The notes: generated by a model from the sequence alone, not told the origin. 64,000 bases of DNA from Streptomyces angustmyceticus (GCF_019933235.1 NZ_CP082945.1:992001-1056000); one strand, 5' to 3'; counted from the stretch's first letter, positions 51,983 through 61,872 are shown. Translations and numbers: made by a program.

Positions 51983-54805
51983 TCACCCGGCGGGCGACCT
52001 GGATATGTGCCCAAGGGCTGTGGAGTTGGCTGTTCGGTGGCGAGGATCGGCTGCCCCGTGAACGGCCGACGCGACGGCGTCGACCCGGTCAGTGAGGAGG
52101 CCGAGAGCGGTGATGGCCCGGACGGTCGGGTTGTCCTCCGTGCCGCCGAGCTTCTGGGCCCGGACGTAGGAGGATTTCAGCTCTGCCCAGCGGACGGCCT
52201 GTTGCGGAGTGAGGGTTTCGCGCAGTTCGGCCAGCTTCAGCAGGTTGGCCTCGGCTCCGCTGGTGAGGGTCTGGGCTTCGGCGGTGTAGTGGTCGTCGAT
52301 GACGGCCGCCAGTTCCGCGTCGTTCATGACCGGCTGGATGCGCTGGGCGATCTTGGCCATGTTGCGGTAGGAGCCCTGGAGCTGGAAGGGCGGTTCGGTG
52401 CGGGTGGTGTCGGTCTGTGCGGCGGAGGCGATGTAGGCGTCGTTGACCGCCAGAACGGTGGCACGGGCGGCGAGCAGGTGCCGCAGCACGGCTGTGACGC
52501 GGTCCAGTTCCGCGGGAACGTACGGGTGCGTGAGCCGGTCGGCGCGGGCAGTCGGGTCGCCGGTGGCGAGCCGGATGAGGACGTCGAGGTCACCCCGGTC
52601 CCGGCCGGCGAGCGGAGCCAGCACCGGGTTCGCGGTGAGGGTGTTCTCGATGAAGCTGAGGGCGAAGGCCTCCTCCTTGCCGGTCAGTACCTCGCCCAGG
52701 TTCCAGACGTCGGCGCGGTTGGCCAGCATGTCGGGCACCCGGAAGCGGCCGCCGGATTCGGTGTAGGGGTTGCCCGCCATGCAGACCGCGAAGCGTTTGC
52801 CGCGCAGGTCGTAGGTGCGGGGCTCGCCGTCCCGGACGCCGTCGATGCGGCGGGTGGCGTCGCAGAGCGGGATGAACTTCTGGAGCAGCTCGGGTGAGGT
52901 GTGCTGGATGTCGTCCAGGTGGAGGAGGGTGTTGTTGCCTGCCGCCAGGGCGAAGTTGATCTTTTCGATCTCCTGGCGGGCGGTGGCGTTCGGGGCTGCG
53001 GCCGGGTCCAGGGAGGTGACGGAGTGGCCGAGTGCCGGCCCGCTCACCTTGACCAGGACGAGGCCGAGCCTGTCGGCGACGTACTCCATCAGCGTCGTCT
53101 TGCCGTATCCGGGCGGTGAGATGAGCAGCAGCAGTCCGCCGGTGTCGGTGCGCTTGGCGTCACCCGTGGTGCCGAGCTGTTTGGCGAGGTTGTCGCCGAT
53201 GAGGGGGAGGTAGACCTCGTCGATGAGCCGGTTGCGGACGAAGGAGGACATCACCCGGGGCCGGTAGGAGTCCAGGTGGATCCGGGATCGCTCGGCGGCC
53301 ACCAAGGCGGTGCGCCGTCGCTGGTAGGCGCGGTGCCCGGGGACGTCGTGGACACGGAAGTCGCGGGTGCGGGCCAGCAGTTCGTCGATCCGGACCGTGA
53401 GTGCGCGGCCGGTGATCCGGGGGTGGGTGCCGAGCAGCCCTTCGACGGTCTCGGACAGCGGTGCGTCGGACTCGTAGCGCCTCAGGTCCGGGCACAGCTC
53501 CGCGGCCACGGCCTCGGCCAGGTCACCGGCGGTGGTGCCGCTGCCGGTGGCGACGGTGTAGGAGGACAGCCACGCCTCGACCAGCTGACGGCGTGCGGTC
53601 AGGTCGTCGAGGGCGGTCAGGTCCTCGTCGTACGCCGAGGTGCCCACCGTGCGGCGGAAGGTGTCGAGCAGCGTGCGGGTGCCTGCGCTGAGGACGAAGC
53701 CGTCGGGACCGCAGATCAGCTCGTCGAAGAGGTATTCAGCGGCGGACACTGCCTCCTCCCCGCCGATCGCACCGGCGAGCTCCGCTTGGAGTTCGGCGAT
53801 CGCCGGTGTCGGGCCGAATGTCTTCCGGGCGCGGGCGAGCGATGCGGCCCGGCGGGTCCAGACTTCGCGGGCTTCGTCGGTCGGCTCGTGCGCCCAGAAC
53901 AAGTGGGCGGCGGCCCGGGCGGCGGGGCGGTGGCGCAGCAGGCCGGCGCCGTCGTGCAGACGGAGCAGCGCGGCCAGGATCGCGGTCGCATCATGGTCGT
54001 GGATGCCCCGTTCGTATCCCTCGTCATACGACTCCTCGGCAGCCTGCCGTACCAGGGCGGCGAGGTCGGCCCCGGCAAGGGCGGCCGGGCCGTGTTCGTC
54101 CAGCAGACGGGCCGCGAGGTGTTCGGCGCGATAGACGTCGGGGGACTCGGAGGGCAGGAGCCTCCCCCAGTACGGGCGGGTGGCGGCGAGGTCCGGGTCG
54201 GTGACCGGTGAGCGGAAGTCGGTACCGGACAGGGCGAAGGCGAGTCCGTCTCCCCGGGGGACGAGTGTGAGGTCGAGGGGCTGGGTGTTGACGGCGAAGC
54301 GGTGGCGGCCCAGGCGGATGGTCCGGCCGTCGTCGGCGTAGAGGTCGGTGCGGTCACGCAGGGCGCGATAGGCATCCTGGCGGGCGGTCTTCAGGAGCCC
54401 CTCCAGTTCCTCCGCCCGTACCTCCTCGCCGAGTTCGCGGAGCTCCACCGCGATACCTCGGGCCTTGGTCACCATCGGGTCGGAGGCGAAGTACGTGGCG
54501 ACCGCGTCGGCGTCCGCGAGCGCGGCAGCCCGGCGTCCGAGGGTCGCCGTGACCCGTGTCGCCGCGGTGGCAAGCTGCTCGGCGCGGCGGGAGCGGGCGT
54601 CGGCAAGGGTCTGCTTGCGGGCGGAGAAGGCTTCGTGGACCTCGGTGCGTATGTCCGTCAGTTCACCGAGGAAGTCGTCGGACTCGGCGAACCGGGACTC
54701 CAGTTCCTCCAGCCCTACGAGGACGCGCGTCAGTTGCTCGTCGCATGCCTCCGGGGTGTCTGCGACGGCGATTGCCCCGGCGACGGTCTGGGCGAGCAGG
54801 GCGCA
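51983..54805 (-). CDS. DUF3686/AAA 'DNA repair ATPase', C-terminal part after in-frame stop
   Basis: This is the second part of a protein of about 1640 residues whose first part ends at a TAA at 54806-54808. The frame is open directly after the stop and reads CALLAQTVAGAIAVADTPEA, continuing the conserved protein. It includes a long helical region and, near its middle, an AAA+ domain with Walker A SPPGYGKTTLMEYVADRLGL, Walker B LLHLDDIQH and sensor region MAGNPYTESG. An internal ATG at 54475 could restart translation. Located downstream of a flotillin gene, as in related genomes. Either a nonsense mutant, a read-through gene or a sequencing error. Confidence 0.8.
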   Translation of the reverse strand, partial: CALLAQTVAGAIAVADTPEACDEQLTRVLVGLEELESRFAESDDFLGELTDIRTEVHEAFSARKQTLADARSRRAEQLATAATRVTATLGRRAAALADADAVATYFASDPMVTKARGIAVELRELGEEVRAEELEGLLKTARQDAYRALRDRTDLYADDGRTIRLGRHRFAVNTQPLDLTLVPRGDGLAFALSGTDFRSPVTDPDLAATRPYWGRLLPSESPDVYRAEHLAARLLDEHGPAALAGADLAALVRQAAEESYDEGYERGIHDHDATAILAALLRLHDGAGLLRHRPAARAAAHLFWAHEPTDEAREVWTRRAASLARARKTFGPTPAIAELQAELAGAIGGEEAVSAAEYLFDELICGPDGFVLSAGTRTLLDTFRRTVGTSAYDEDLTALDDLTARRQLVEAWLSSYTVATGSGTTAGDLAEAVAAELCPDLRRYESDAPLSETVEGLLGTHPRITGRALTVRIDELLARTRDFRVHDVPGHRAYQRRRTALVAAERSRIHLDSYRPRVMSSFVRNRLIDEVYLPLIGDNLAKQLGTTGDAKRTDTGGLLLLISPPGYGKTTLMEYVADRLGLVLVKVSGPALGHSVTSLDPAAAPNATARQEIEKINFALAAGNNTLLHLDDIQHTSPELLQKFIPLCDATRRIDGVRDGEPRTYDLRGKRFAVCMAGNPYTESGGRFRVPDMLANRADVWNLGEVLTGKEEAFALSFIENTLTANPVLAPLAGRDRGDLDVLIRLATGDPTARADRLTHPYVPAELDRVTAVLRHLLAARATVLAVNDAYIASAAQTDTTRTEPPFQLQGSYRNMAKIAQRIQPVMNDAELAAVIDDHYTAEAQTLTSGAEANLLKLAELRETLTPQQAVRWAELKSSYVRAQKLGGTEDNPTVRAITALGLLTDRVDAVASAVHGAADPRHRTANSTALGHISRSPAG

Positions 54806-56902
54806 TTACGCGGTGAATTCGGCGCGGCCCTCGTGGTCGGCGAGTTCGCGGCGGCGGGCGTCGAGCGTGGCGCGGGCGCGGTTCGCGCCGCCCAGTACTT
54901 CCGCGATGCGCCCCAGGACGGAGGTGCGGACCGTGGCATCGCCGATGTCGAGTCCGACGACGACCTCGGTGACGGTCCGGAGCCCGTCGGTCAGCTCGTC
55001 GATCCGGGCGGTGACGGGTGCTGCCTCGGCGACCGCGGTGATCTTCCCCGCGTCCGAGACGAGCCGCTCCGTCTCCTGGTGGTGAGGGGTGAAGGCATCC
55101 TCGCGGGCCAGGAAGGCAAGTGCGCGTTGGCCGAATGCCGCCAGGTCCGTCTCGATGTCAGCGGCGCGTTCGTCGATACGGGCGGTGTCCGCGTACGGCT
55201 GGTCCTTGAGGGTGAGCAGATGGCCCTGGGCCTGCCGCAGCTCGGTCAGTCCCGTGACCCAGGCACCGGCGTCGCGGGGGGCCTCGCCGCGCAGGCGGCG
55301 CACCACCGACGCGATCCGGACGTCTGCTTCGGCGAGCGCATCGGCGGCCTGCCGGGTCAGCGCCTGGACGGTCTCGAATTCGCCGAGCACCTGTTCGGCG
55401 GTGTTCCGCATCGCGTCCAGGGGGGTGCGCAGACCGCCCAGCGCGTCGTCGCCGAGCCAGTGGTGCGCGTCGGCGGTACGGACGCAACCGGCTATCAGTG
55501 CCTTGTACACCTCGGTCGTCGGGGTGGTCTCGGCCACAGCGTGCGTGAGGGATAGGCAGTCGGAAATGCCGCGTACGAGGTCGGCGTTGCCGACCCGGGC
55601 AAGGGGGTCTCCCCTGTCCGTACGAAGTGGAGAACTTGGGGAAGGTCCGGTGCCGACGGGCCGGGCGGCGTAGGTGTCGGAGACGTAGGGAGTGCGCCAG
55701 AGCTGGAGGGGGTGGACCCGGCCCGGTTCGTCACCGGAGCCGCGCTGCAGCACCATCAGCGTGCCGTCGTCGAAGAGCGCCCAACTGCGACAGGAAAGCG
55801 GGGCGGTGACTTCCTTGCGGATCAGGTTGTAGGTCAGCAGCAGGCTGTGGCCCTCGGTCCGTGCGTGGAAGGTGAAGAGCAGGTCCTCGCCGTTGGGCGA
55901 GCGTACGGATTGCTCGAACTCCAGGCCGGCGGCGTCCGCATCGAAGGTCTTGTACGCGCCGGAGGCCAGGCAGTAGCCGCCCGGAAAGACGATCCCCTGG
56001 CCCTCGGGCAGACGGCGGCACGCCTGCCCGATGCCGTCCAGGCGCACCACCGTTTTGGTGAGGGTGTTGACGACGAGGTGACGAGGGGTGGATTCCTTGT
56101 ACGGGCTGATCCGCAGCAGCAGGAGGTCGCCCACGCGCGCATGGGCGACGTCCGCATCGGCGAGTGACTGCAGCGGCTCGTCGACCGGCTCGGTGTGGAT
56201 GCCCTCTCCGGTGCCGGTGTCGTTCGCCGCCTTGACGGTCAGGGTTCCGCCGTCCGTCGCGACGAAGACCTCTCCCCGGATGGAGATGTGCGGATGGCGG
56301 CCGGGAATGTGGTCCTCGCGGGTCGCCTCGGTCCACTCGAAGTCGTGCGCGGCAGGCAGGACATGATCGCGTTCCCCGCGGGCATCGAGGAAGGAGATCC
56401 GGCCGTCGTCGGACACGGACCAGCGCAGTACCCGGATGTCGTCGGCCTTCTCGCCGGTCCGGAAGACGGCGAGAAGCCTGCCCTCGACCCGCCGCAGCCG
56501 AAGGAGCCGGGTCTCGCGGTAGTAGCGGTGGAGGGCGGCGAATTCCCGTACGAAACCGGAGTCGTCGAGGAGACCGGGGACGGCGTCCTCTCCGAGCCGT
56601 TTCAGGTCACGGTCGTACAGCGCGAAGACCTCGTCCACAGACCTCCCGGACACGGCTGCGGGAAGAGTGCCGTATCCGAAGAGAAGGGCGTCGCCGAGGG
56701 CGACGATGTCGCGGGGCCGGCAGGTGTGCTCGGTGTGCAGCCGCTCGGTGCCGGTGAGTTCGAGCCGCGTCGAGCCGAATTCCGCGATGCGGCGGGTGTT
56801 GAGTTCCTCGGCCCGGCGGCCGAGTTCGGCGGCGTGTGCGGCGAGCCGCTCGCGCAGGACCTCGTACGTAGCGGTGTCCAGGCCGGTTGCCCCGATGGCC
56901 AT
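54806..56902 (-). CDS. DUF3686/AAA 'DNA repair ATPase', N-terminal part
   Basis: A 698-residue product ending in an in-frame TAA, the first part of the large ATPase. It starts MAIGATGLDTATYEVLRERL and contains the DUF3686 beta-rich repeats (GDALLFGYGTLPAAVSGRSV, then YDRDLKRLGEDAVPGLLD), followed by a helical arm to REFA-like EGRAEFTA at the stop. The family position of the stop normally has Tyr (FxAYCALLAQT), so TAC or TAT to TAA is the likely change. The gene follows the flotillin gene by 76 bp on the same strand. Proposed role in relatives is membrane-linked or DNA-repair ATPase activity; function is not established. Confidence 0.8.
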   Translation of the reverse strand: MAIGATGLDTATYEVLRERLAAHAAELGRRAEELNTRRIAEFGSTRLELTGTERLHTEHTCRPRDIVALGDALLFGYGTLPAAVSGRSVDEVFALYDRDLKRLGEDAVPGLLDDSGFVREFAALHRYYRETRLLRLRRVEGRLLAVFRTGEKADDIRVLRWSVSDDGRISFLDARGERDHVLPAAHDFEWTEATREDHIPGRHPHISIRGEVFVATDGGTLTVKAANDTGTGEGIHTEPVDEPLQSLADADVAHARVGDLLLLRISPYKESTPRHLVVNTLTKTVVRLDGIGQACRRLPEGQGIVFPGGYCLASGAYKTFDADAAGLEFEQSVRSPNGEDLLFTFHARTEGHSLLLTYNLIRKEVTAPLSCRSWALFDDGTLMVLQRGSGDEPGRVHPLQLWRTPYVSDTYAARPVGTGPSPSSPLRTDRGDPLARVGNADLVRGISDCLSLTHAVAETTPTTEVYKALIAGCVRTADAHHWLGDDALGGLRTPLDAMRNTAEQVLGEFETVQALTRQAADALAEADVRIASVVRRLRGEAPRDAGAWVTGLTELRQAQGHLLTLKDQPYADTARIDERAADIETDLAAFGQRALAFLAREDAFTPHHQETERLVSDAGKITAVAEAAPVTARIDELTDGLRTVTEVVVGLDIGDATVRTSVLGRIAEVLGGANRARATLDARRRELADHEGRAEFTA

Positions 56903-56978
56903 GGGGTGCGGTTCCCTTCGCGGAGGTGCGGACCGGAGCTGCCGTCCCCTGTGCGGCAGCTCCGGTCGACGCGGGTTA

Positions 56979-59045
56979 TCAGGCTTTGATGGCACCGTTG
57001 GTGCCGAGGGCTCCTCCGGAGGTGGTCAGGGGCAGGTCGGCCAGGCCCAGTTCGCCGGCCTTGTCCATCAGTTGTCGCAGCTGACCTGCGTTGGCGGCGT
57101 CGCCCGTCTTCATCAGCTTCATCAGCAGGGCGGAGACGGTCAGATTCTGCACATCGGCCGTCGACACCGAGCCAAGGATCCGGCTCAGGTCCTCGGTGAA
57201 GTTCGCCGAACCGTCCAGCCAGGGCTTGGCCAGGGCCTGCGCCGTCTCGGAGTGCTGGACGAAACCGTCGACGCCCTTGCCGAGCGCGATGGACGACACC
57301 AGCCGGTCGAAGAAGACCGACTCGCCACCGACGATGCTGATGTCGGCGTTCTCCAGCCCGGTCGCGATCATCGTGGCCTGTGCCTCGGCGACCTGGCGCT
57401 GGACGTCGAGGCCGGCCAGCCGGATCTCCTTCTCCGCCTGGATCCGCAGCCGGTACTCCTCGTGACCTCGGGACGCCTCGTCCAGAGCGGCCATCGCGCC
57501 GGCCTTCTCGGTCAGGCCCTGGGCCTCGGCCTTGAGTTTCTCACCGATCGCCGTGGCCTCGGCGAGGGCCTTCGCCCGTACGCCCTCGGCCTCGGCACGC
57601 AGCCGTGCCTCGGTGACCTCGGCCTCGGCGCGACCGGCCTTCTCGATGACCTCGGCCTCCTTGTCGCGGACCTGTACGGCCGCGAGGCCCTCCGCCGCCG
57701 ACTCGGCCTGGACGCCCTCGGCCAGCCGCACCTTGGCCCGCGCGGTCAGGTCTGCGGACTTCAGCCGGGCCTCGGCCAGCGTCAGTTCCTCCGCCGCCCG
57801 GTGGGTGGCGGCCTGTTCGGCGGCCTCGGCGGCCTTGATGTCCTTGACCAGCTTCTCCTGAGCCTGTGCCTCGGCGGCGATGATGACGGCCTGCCGACCG
57901 CGTTCCGCCTCCTCCACGGCGCGCAGCTTCTTGATGGACTCCTCCTGCTCGGCGACCGTACGGTCCACCGCGACGCGCTCCCGGATGACCTCGGCGATCT
58001 CTCGCTTCTCCGCCTCGACCTCCTTCTCCGCGGAGATCCGCGTCAGCTGCGTCTCCCGCTCCCGTGCGATGACCTCCAGCAGCCGGTCCTTCTCGATGCG
58101 CTCGCTCTCGACGGCGATGACCCGCTCGCGGTTCTTCGCGGCGACCGCCACCTCGCGCGCCTGATTCTCACGCTGCACGCCCAACTGCTCCTCGGTGCGC
58201 AGGAACGCCCCCTGTGCCCGCAGCCGCTCCTCCTCCACCACCCGCGCCGTCTCGGCCTCCTCACGGGCCCGTGAGGTGTCGATCTCCCGCTTCTGCTTGA
58301 TCTCGGCGTCGGCCTGCCGGCGTTCCATCTCCAGGATGGCCTCCCGGGCATCGACGTTCTGCCGGGTGATCTCCTTCTCCTCGGTGCGCTGGTACTCGTT
58401 GGTGCGCACGTGCTCGACCGTGGTCAGCTCGGTGATCTTCCGGATGCCCTGGGCGTCGAGGACGTTGTGCGGGTCGAGCTGGCTCAGCGGCGTCTGCTCC
58501 AGGTGGTCGATCGCCGCGTCCTCCAGGTGGTAGCCGTTCAGATCGACGCCGATGACCTCGATGATGCGGTACCGCAGCTCCTCGCGCTTGGTGTAGAGGT
58601 CGGTGAAGTCCAGCTGCTTGCCGACCGTCTTCAGCGCCTCCGAGAACTTCGCGTGGAACAGCTCCTGCATCGTGGTCTGATCGCTGGCCCGCTGCGTTCC
58701 GACGGCCTGGGCGACCTTGATGACGTCCTCGACGGTCTTGTTGACGCGTACGAAGAACGAGATGCGGATATCCGCCCTGATGTTGTCCCGGCAGATGAGA
58801 CCGTCCCGCCCGGTCCGCGTGATCTCGATGGCCTTCACCGAGATGTCCATCACCTCGGCTTTGTGCAGCACCGGCAGGACGACCTGCCCGGTGAAGGTCA
58901 CATCGACCTTCCGCATCTTGGAGACGATCAGCGCCTTGCCCTGCTCCACCTTGCGGAACAGACGGGAGAAGACCAGCAGCACAGCGACGGCTATGAGCAG
59001 GACAACGGCTACGAGCGCACCGATGCCCACAGTGGTGGCATCCAT
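56979..59045 (-). CDS. Flotillin/band 7 (SPFH, YqiK-like) protein
   Basis: A 688-residue membrane-scaffold protein. One N-terminal membrane helix (ALVAVVLLIAVAVLLVFSRL, residues 10-29) is followed by an SPFH domain to about residue 220 (KALIVSKMRKVDVTFTGQVV, DLYTKREELRYRIIEVIGVD). A very long Glu/Ala/Arg-rich coiled coil covers residues 240-560, and a small C-terminal domain closes it. Flotillins form cage-like oligomers in functional membrane microdomains. It is in an operon with an upstream OB-fold membrane protein (YqiJ-like) and the DUF3686 ATPase downstream. Confidence 0.92.
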   Translation of the reverse strand: MDATTVGIGALVAVVLLIAVAVLLVFSRLFRKVEQGKALIVSKMRKVDVTFTGQVVLPVLHKAEVMDISVKAIEITRTGRDGLICRDNIRADIRISFFVRVNKTVEDVIKVAQAVGTQRASDQTTMQELFHAKFSEALKTVGKQLDFTDLYTKREELRYRIIEVIGVDLNGYHLEDAAIDHLEQTPLSQLDPHNVLDAQGIRKITELTTVEHVRTNEYQRTEEKEITRQNVDAREAILEMERRQADAEIKQKREIDTSRAREEAETARVVEEERLRAQGAFLRTEEQLGVQRENQAREVAVAAKNRERVIAVESERIEKDRLLEVIARERETQLTRISAEKEVEAEKREIAEVIRERVAVDRTVAEQEESIKKLRAVEEAERGRQAVIIAAEAQAQEKLVKDIKAAEAAEQAATHRAAEELTLAEARLKSADLTARAKVRLAEGVQAESAAEGLAAVQVRDKEAEVIEKAGRAEAEVTEARLRAEAEGVRAKALAEATAIGEKLKAEAQGLTEKAGAMAALDEASRGHEEYRLRIQAEKEIRLAGLDVQRQVAEAQATMIATGLENADISIVGGESVFFDRLVSSIALGKGVDGFVQHSETAQALAKPWLDGSANFTEDLSRILGSVSTADVQNLTVSALLMKLMKTGDAANAGQLRQLMDKAGELGLADLPLTTSGGALGTNGAIKA

Positions 59046-59210
59046 AGGAAACGTCCTTGAGGAATGAGGAAGGGAAGGGTGCAGCGGACGCGCCGGTCCG
59101 CGGACTCAGGCGGCGTGGCGCGGGGGGCGAGTGCCACGTCATGGGGCGTGTGCCCCAGAAGTACTCGCCGGTGTCGTCGTAGGCGTGCAACAGTCCGGTG
59201 CTGCCGTACG

Positions 59211-59720
59211 TCAGAGGTTCTGTGCCCCACCGGTGGCCCGGAGCGTTGCGGTGGAGCCGTCCCGGGCGGTGGCCTCGACCAGGCCGGCCCCTGTATCCGC
59301 CCGCCTCGTGCGGATGGTGCACGTCAGCCCGACGGAGTCGGCGCGGGGCGGCGCGGGTCTGTCGGGGAAGAGGCGATGCAACGGGCGTACGAGCAACCGG
59401 GTCACGCGCCAGGCGACGAGGAGCGCCGCAACCGCTACGGCAAGGCGCACCAGTACGCGGCCCACGCCCGGCGAGACGACCGGATCCAGCAGAACGGTGC
59501 CGCTGACGCTCACGGTCCAGGCGAGCACCGTCATCGTGGAGAAGGCGACCGTGACCGGCACTCCCCCCAAGCCCCGGGCATCGAGGTCCACGTCCGCATC
59601 GAAGCTGCCGGACTCCGTCACGCCGGCGGCGACCAGCAGCCAGAAGACCACCGCCATGACGAGGGCACTGGTGAACACCAGGGTGGGGAAGCCTGCGGCC
59701 GCGGCGAGAAACCTCCCCAT
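59211..59720 (-). CDS. YqiJ-like OB-fold membrane protein, frameshifted at 3' end
   Basis: A 169-residue product. Two or three membrane helices (FPTLVFTSALVMAVVFWLLV, VLVRLAVAVAALLVAWRVTR) precede a small OB-fold (VGLTCTIRTRRADTGAGLVE). The frame stops at 59211, but the conserved ending continues one base out of frame as LTYGSTGLLHAYDDTGEYFW, so a frameshift near 59219 has cut the domain. YqiJ-type proteins accompany flotillins and stabilise them. The same operon also has a nonsense change in the ATPase. Confidence 0.78.
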   Translation of the reverse strand: MGRFLAAAAGFPTLVFTSALVMAVVFWLLVAAGVTESGSFDADVDLDARGLGGVPVTVAFSTMTVLAWTVSVSGTVLLDPVVSPGVGRVLVRLAVAVAALLVAWRVTRLLVRPLHRLFPDRPAPPRADSVGLTCTIRTRRADTGAGLVEATARDGSTATLRATGGAQNL

Positions 59721-59966
59721 GCCCGTCCTCCCCGATCGTCTCTTCCGGTCTGCGCCCCGACTCTTCGGCAGCAAGGGGAGACGGTCCCGCGGCACGCTGT
59801 GCCTGCCGGTATCCGGCACCGGGACCGTCCCCTGTGCTCCCCCACCACCATCCTGCCTTCGCGATCACCGCCCCCGCATTGCCGGTTCCCGGCAATCTTC
59901 ATTAGGGTCTGCATGCCAGGTTGCCGCTAAGAAAGCGTCACCGACACATCAAGAATCCGGGGAACT
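59721..59966. promoter_or_regulatory. Divergent promoter region
   Basis: A 246-bp gap between the leftward membrane-scaffold operon and the rightward PucR-type regulator. No operator is evident; gccggttcccggcaat near 59880-59895 contains a short gccgg/ccggc repeat. Confidence 0.35.
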
Positions 59967-61025
59967 GTGGCGGAGTACGAAATACCCGAGCACTATCTGG
60001 CGGGCTACGCACAGATCCTGGCCGACGTCTCCGTGACCGGCCGACGGCTGACCCGCGATGAGCTCACCTCTCGCCGTGGCCTCGGAGAACAGGCTGCCGA
60101 AGCCGGCCTGGGCCTGCGTGCCCTCGTCAGCGGACACCTCGCAGCCACCCGCGTCGCCTGGCCCCACGCCCCCGCCTCGGTGGACAGTGTGCTCGCGGCC
60201 GTGCAGCAGGCGGTCGACGCCTTGGCCGAGGGGTACGAGCGAGCCCAGCGGCTGGCCGTTCGCCAAGAGGAAGCCGCCCGCCGCGAGTTCATCGACGACC
60301 TCCTCTACGGCCGCAGCGACCTCGGGCGCCTGGCAGAGCGCGCCGAACGCTTCGGCCTGCGCCTCTCCCACGCCCACGCGGTCGCCGTGGCACAAGGACC
60401 GGCCGCGTACGACGAGGGCGACGCGGTGCTGCGGCGCGTGGAGCGGTCCCTCATCGCCCGCTTCAGCGACCGCAGCATCCTGCTGACCACCAAAGGCGGC
60501 CGCATGCTGTGCATCGCACCCGGCGACCAGGCTGAAATCCTCCTCCACTTCGCCAAACAGGCGTACGCGGCAACGGACGGCGGCCGGGTCGCCATCGGCC
60601 GCCCCCAGCCGGGGCCCGGCGGGGTGGTCCAGTCGTACGAGGAAGCCCTCAACACCCTCGACCTCGCCGACCGCATGGAACTCGACGCCCCCGTGCTGCG
60701 CTCCGCCGACCTGCTCGTCTACCCCGTCCTCACCCGCGACCGGCAGGCCATGGCCGACCTGGTCCACAGCGCACTCGGCCCCCTCACCACCGCCCGCGGC
60801 GGACCTCAGCCCCTCCTGGACACCCTCACCGCCTACTTCAACTCCGGCTGTATCGCAGCCGAAGCAGCCCGCCGGCTGTCCCTGAGCGTGCGCGCACTGA
60901 CGTACCGCCTGGAGCGCATCCACCAGTTGACCGGCGCCAACCCCGCCGATCCCGACCACCGCTACATGCTCCAGACAGCCGTCATTGGCGCCCGCCTGCT
61001 CGACTGGCCGGCCAAGACCCTGTGA
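59967..61025 (+). CDS. PucR/CdaR family transcriptional regulator
   Basis: A 352-residue regulator. A central GGDEF-like sensor (about residues 130-260, HAVAVAQGPAAYDEGDAVLR and VAIGRPQPGPGGVVQSYEEA) is followed by the C-terminal PucR-type HTH (TLTAYFNSGCIAAEAARRLS, VRALTYRLERIHQLTGANPA). The N-terminal part resembles RsbRD/PucR helical sensors. The GTG start is preceded by cgggga. It could control the divergent flotillin operon; no operator evidence. Similar regulators act in purine or diacid catabolism. Confidence 0.88.
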   Translation: MAEYEIPEHYLAGYAQILADVSVTGRRLTRDELTSRRGLGEQAAEAGLGLRALVSGHLAATRVAWPHAPASVDSVLAAVQQAVDALAEGYERAQRLAVRQEEAARREFIDDLLYGRSDLGRLAERAERFGLRLSHAHAVAVAQGPAAYDEGDAVLRRVERSLIARFSDRSILLTTKGGRMLCIAPGDQAEILLHFAKQAYAATDGGRVAIGRPQPGPGGVVQSYEEALNTLDLADRMELDAPVLRSADLLVYPVLTRDRQAMADLVHSALGPLTTARGGPQPLLDTLTAYFNSGCIAAEAARRLSLSVRALTYRLERIHQLTGANPADPDHRYMLQTAVIGARLLDWPAKTL

Positions 61026-61059
61026 AAGCCGTACGCCGCACCCAAGCGATGCTCATTCA

Positions 61060-61565
61060 CCGGAGGTCTCCCACCGATGCCGGACGCGGCGAAGCCCAGC
61101 CCCGCGAGGAACGCTCCGGCAAGCAACCACGGGGGTCAGATGCGCACCGAGCGCGAGCAGGGGCAGCGCTCCGAGGGCACTCATCAGCTGCCCCAGCCGC
61201 AGCAGGTGGCCGACCACCAGCCGGTACATCACCGCGCTCATCACCAGCAGGCCGATGCCACGCACGCTGAGCACAGGCCCCCACATCGCCTTCCCACTGA
61301 TCTGCTCGGTCAGCGCCGGTCCCAGGATCTGCCAGGTACCGGTCTGCACCCAGGCAGGTCACCGCGTCGAAGGCCAGAGCGGGGCCGCAGCCCGTGCCCA
61401 CGACGAGGACACCGGACAGCCCCCGGCCCGAGGATCTTGGTCCCGTTGCGCACCGCTCCGAGCAACGCATTGACCTGCCTGAGCCGGTCGCGGTCGACGA
61501 GGTAAGGCAGGATGCCGCGCAGCGCCGGTGCGGTGAAGGCGCCGAGGACGATGCCGAGATCGCCG
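61060..61565 (-). pseudogene. MFS transporter relic (C-terminal two thirds, frameshifted)
   Basis: Three frames on the minus strand succeed each other. They read GAFTAPALRGILPYLVDRDR and LRQVNALLGAVRNGTKILGP, then GVLVVGTGCGPALAFDAVTC, then GPALTEQISGKAMWGPVLSV with RGIGLLVMSAVMYRLVVGHL. These match loop 4-5 and later helices of an enterobactin-exporter-like MFS protein. The N-terminal helices are missing and at least two frameshifts separate the pieces. The gene faces an ArsR relic across the deletion point. Confidence 0.7.
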
Positions 61566-61609
61566 GTACCGCCCGAGGCGTCGCGACGGCCGCGCGCCAC
61601 CAGTCGGCG

Positions 61610-61812
61610 CACACCCTGGAGCGGCTGATCGGCACCGGCCGCGCGGCCCTCCTCCGTGCACTCGAACGCCCGGCGACCAGCAGTGAACCGGCCGTGAAGC
61701 TCCGCCAGTCACTGAGCACCATCGGCGGCCATCTGGCAGCCCTGCGCCTCACGGACCTGGTCGTCGGGACACGGGTCGGCCGCCGGGTGGTCTACCGGCG
61801 CACAGAGGCCGG
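61610..61812 (+). pseudogene. ArsR-type winged-helix regulator relic
   Basis: The plus strand reads LERLIGTGRAALLRALERPA, TSSEPAVKLRQSLSTIGGHL and AALRLTDLVVGTRVGRRVVY before RRTEAGD, the C-terminal DNA-binding part of an ArsR/HTH_20 regulator. Its upstream domain is absent. ArsR genes and MFS transporters are often divergent neighbours, so this and the MFS relic probably once formed a pair. Confidence 0.65.
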
Positions 61813-61872
61813 CGATAACGGTCGCCGGAACGGAGCAACACCCAGGGGCTCATTGACCAATGCCGGGGCATC

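Noticed and set aside
58261..59895. A 544-codon minus-strand frame through the flotillin gene start.
   Set aside because: Only about 20 codons (LTYGSTGLLHAYDDTGEYFW) are real, belonging to the frameshifted OB-fold gene; the rest is a shadow of the flotillin gene.
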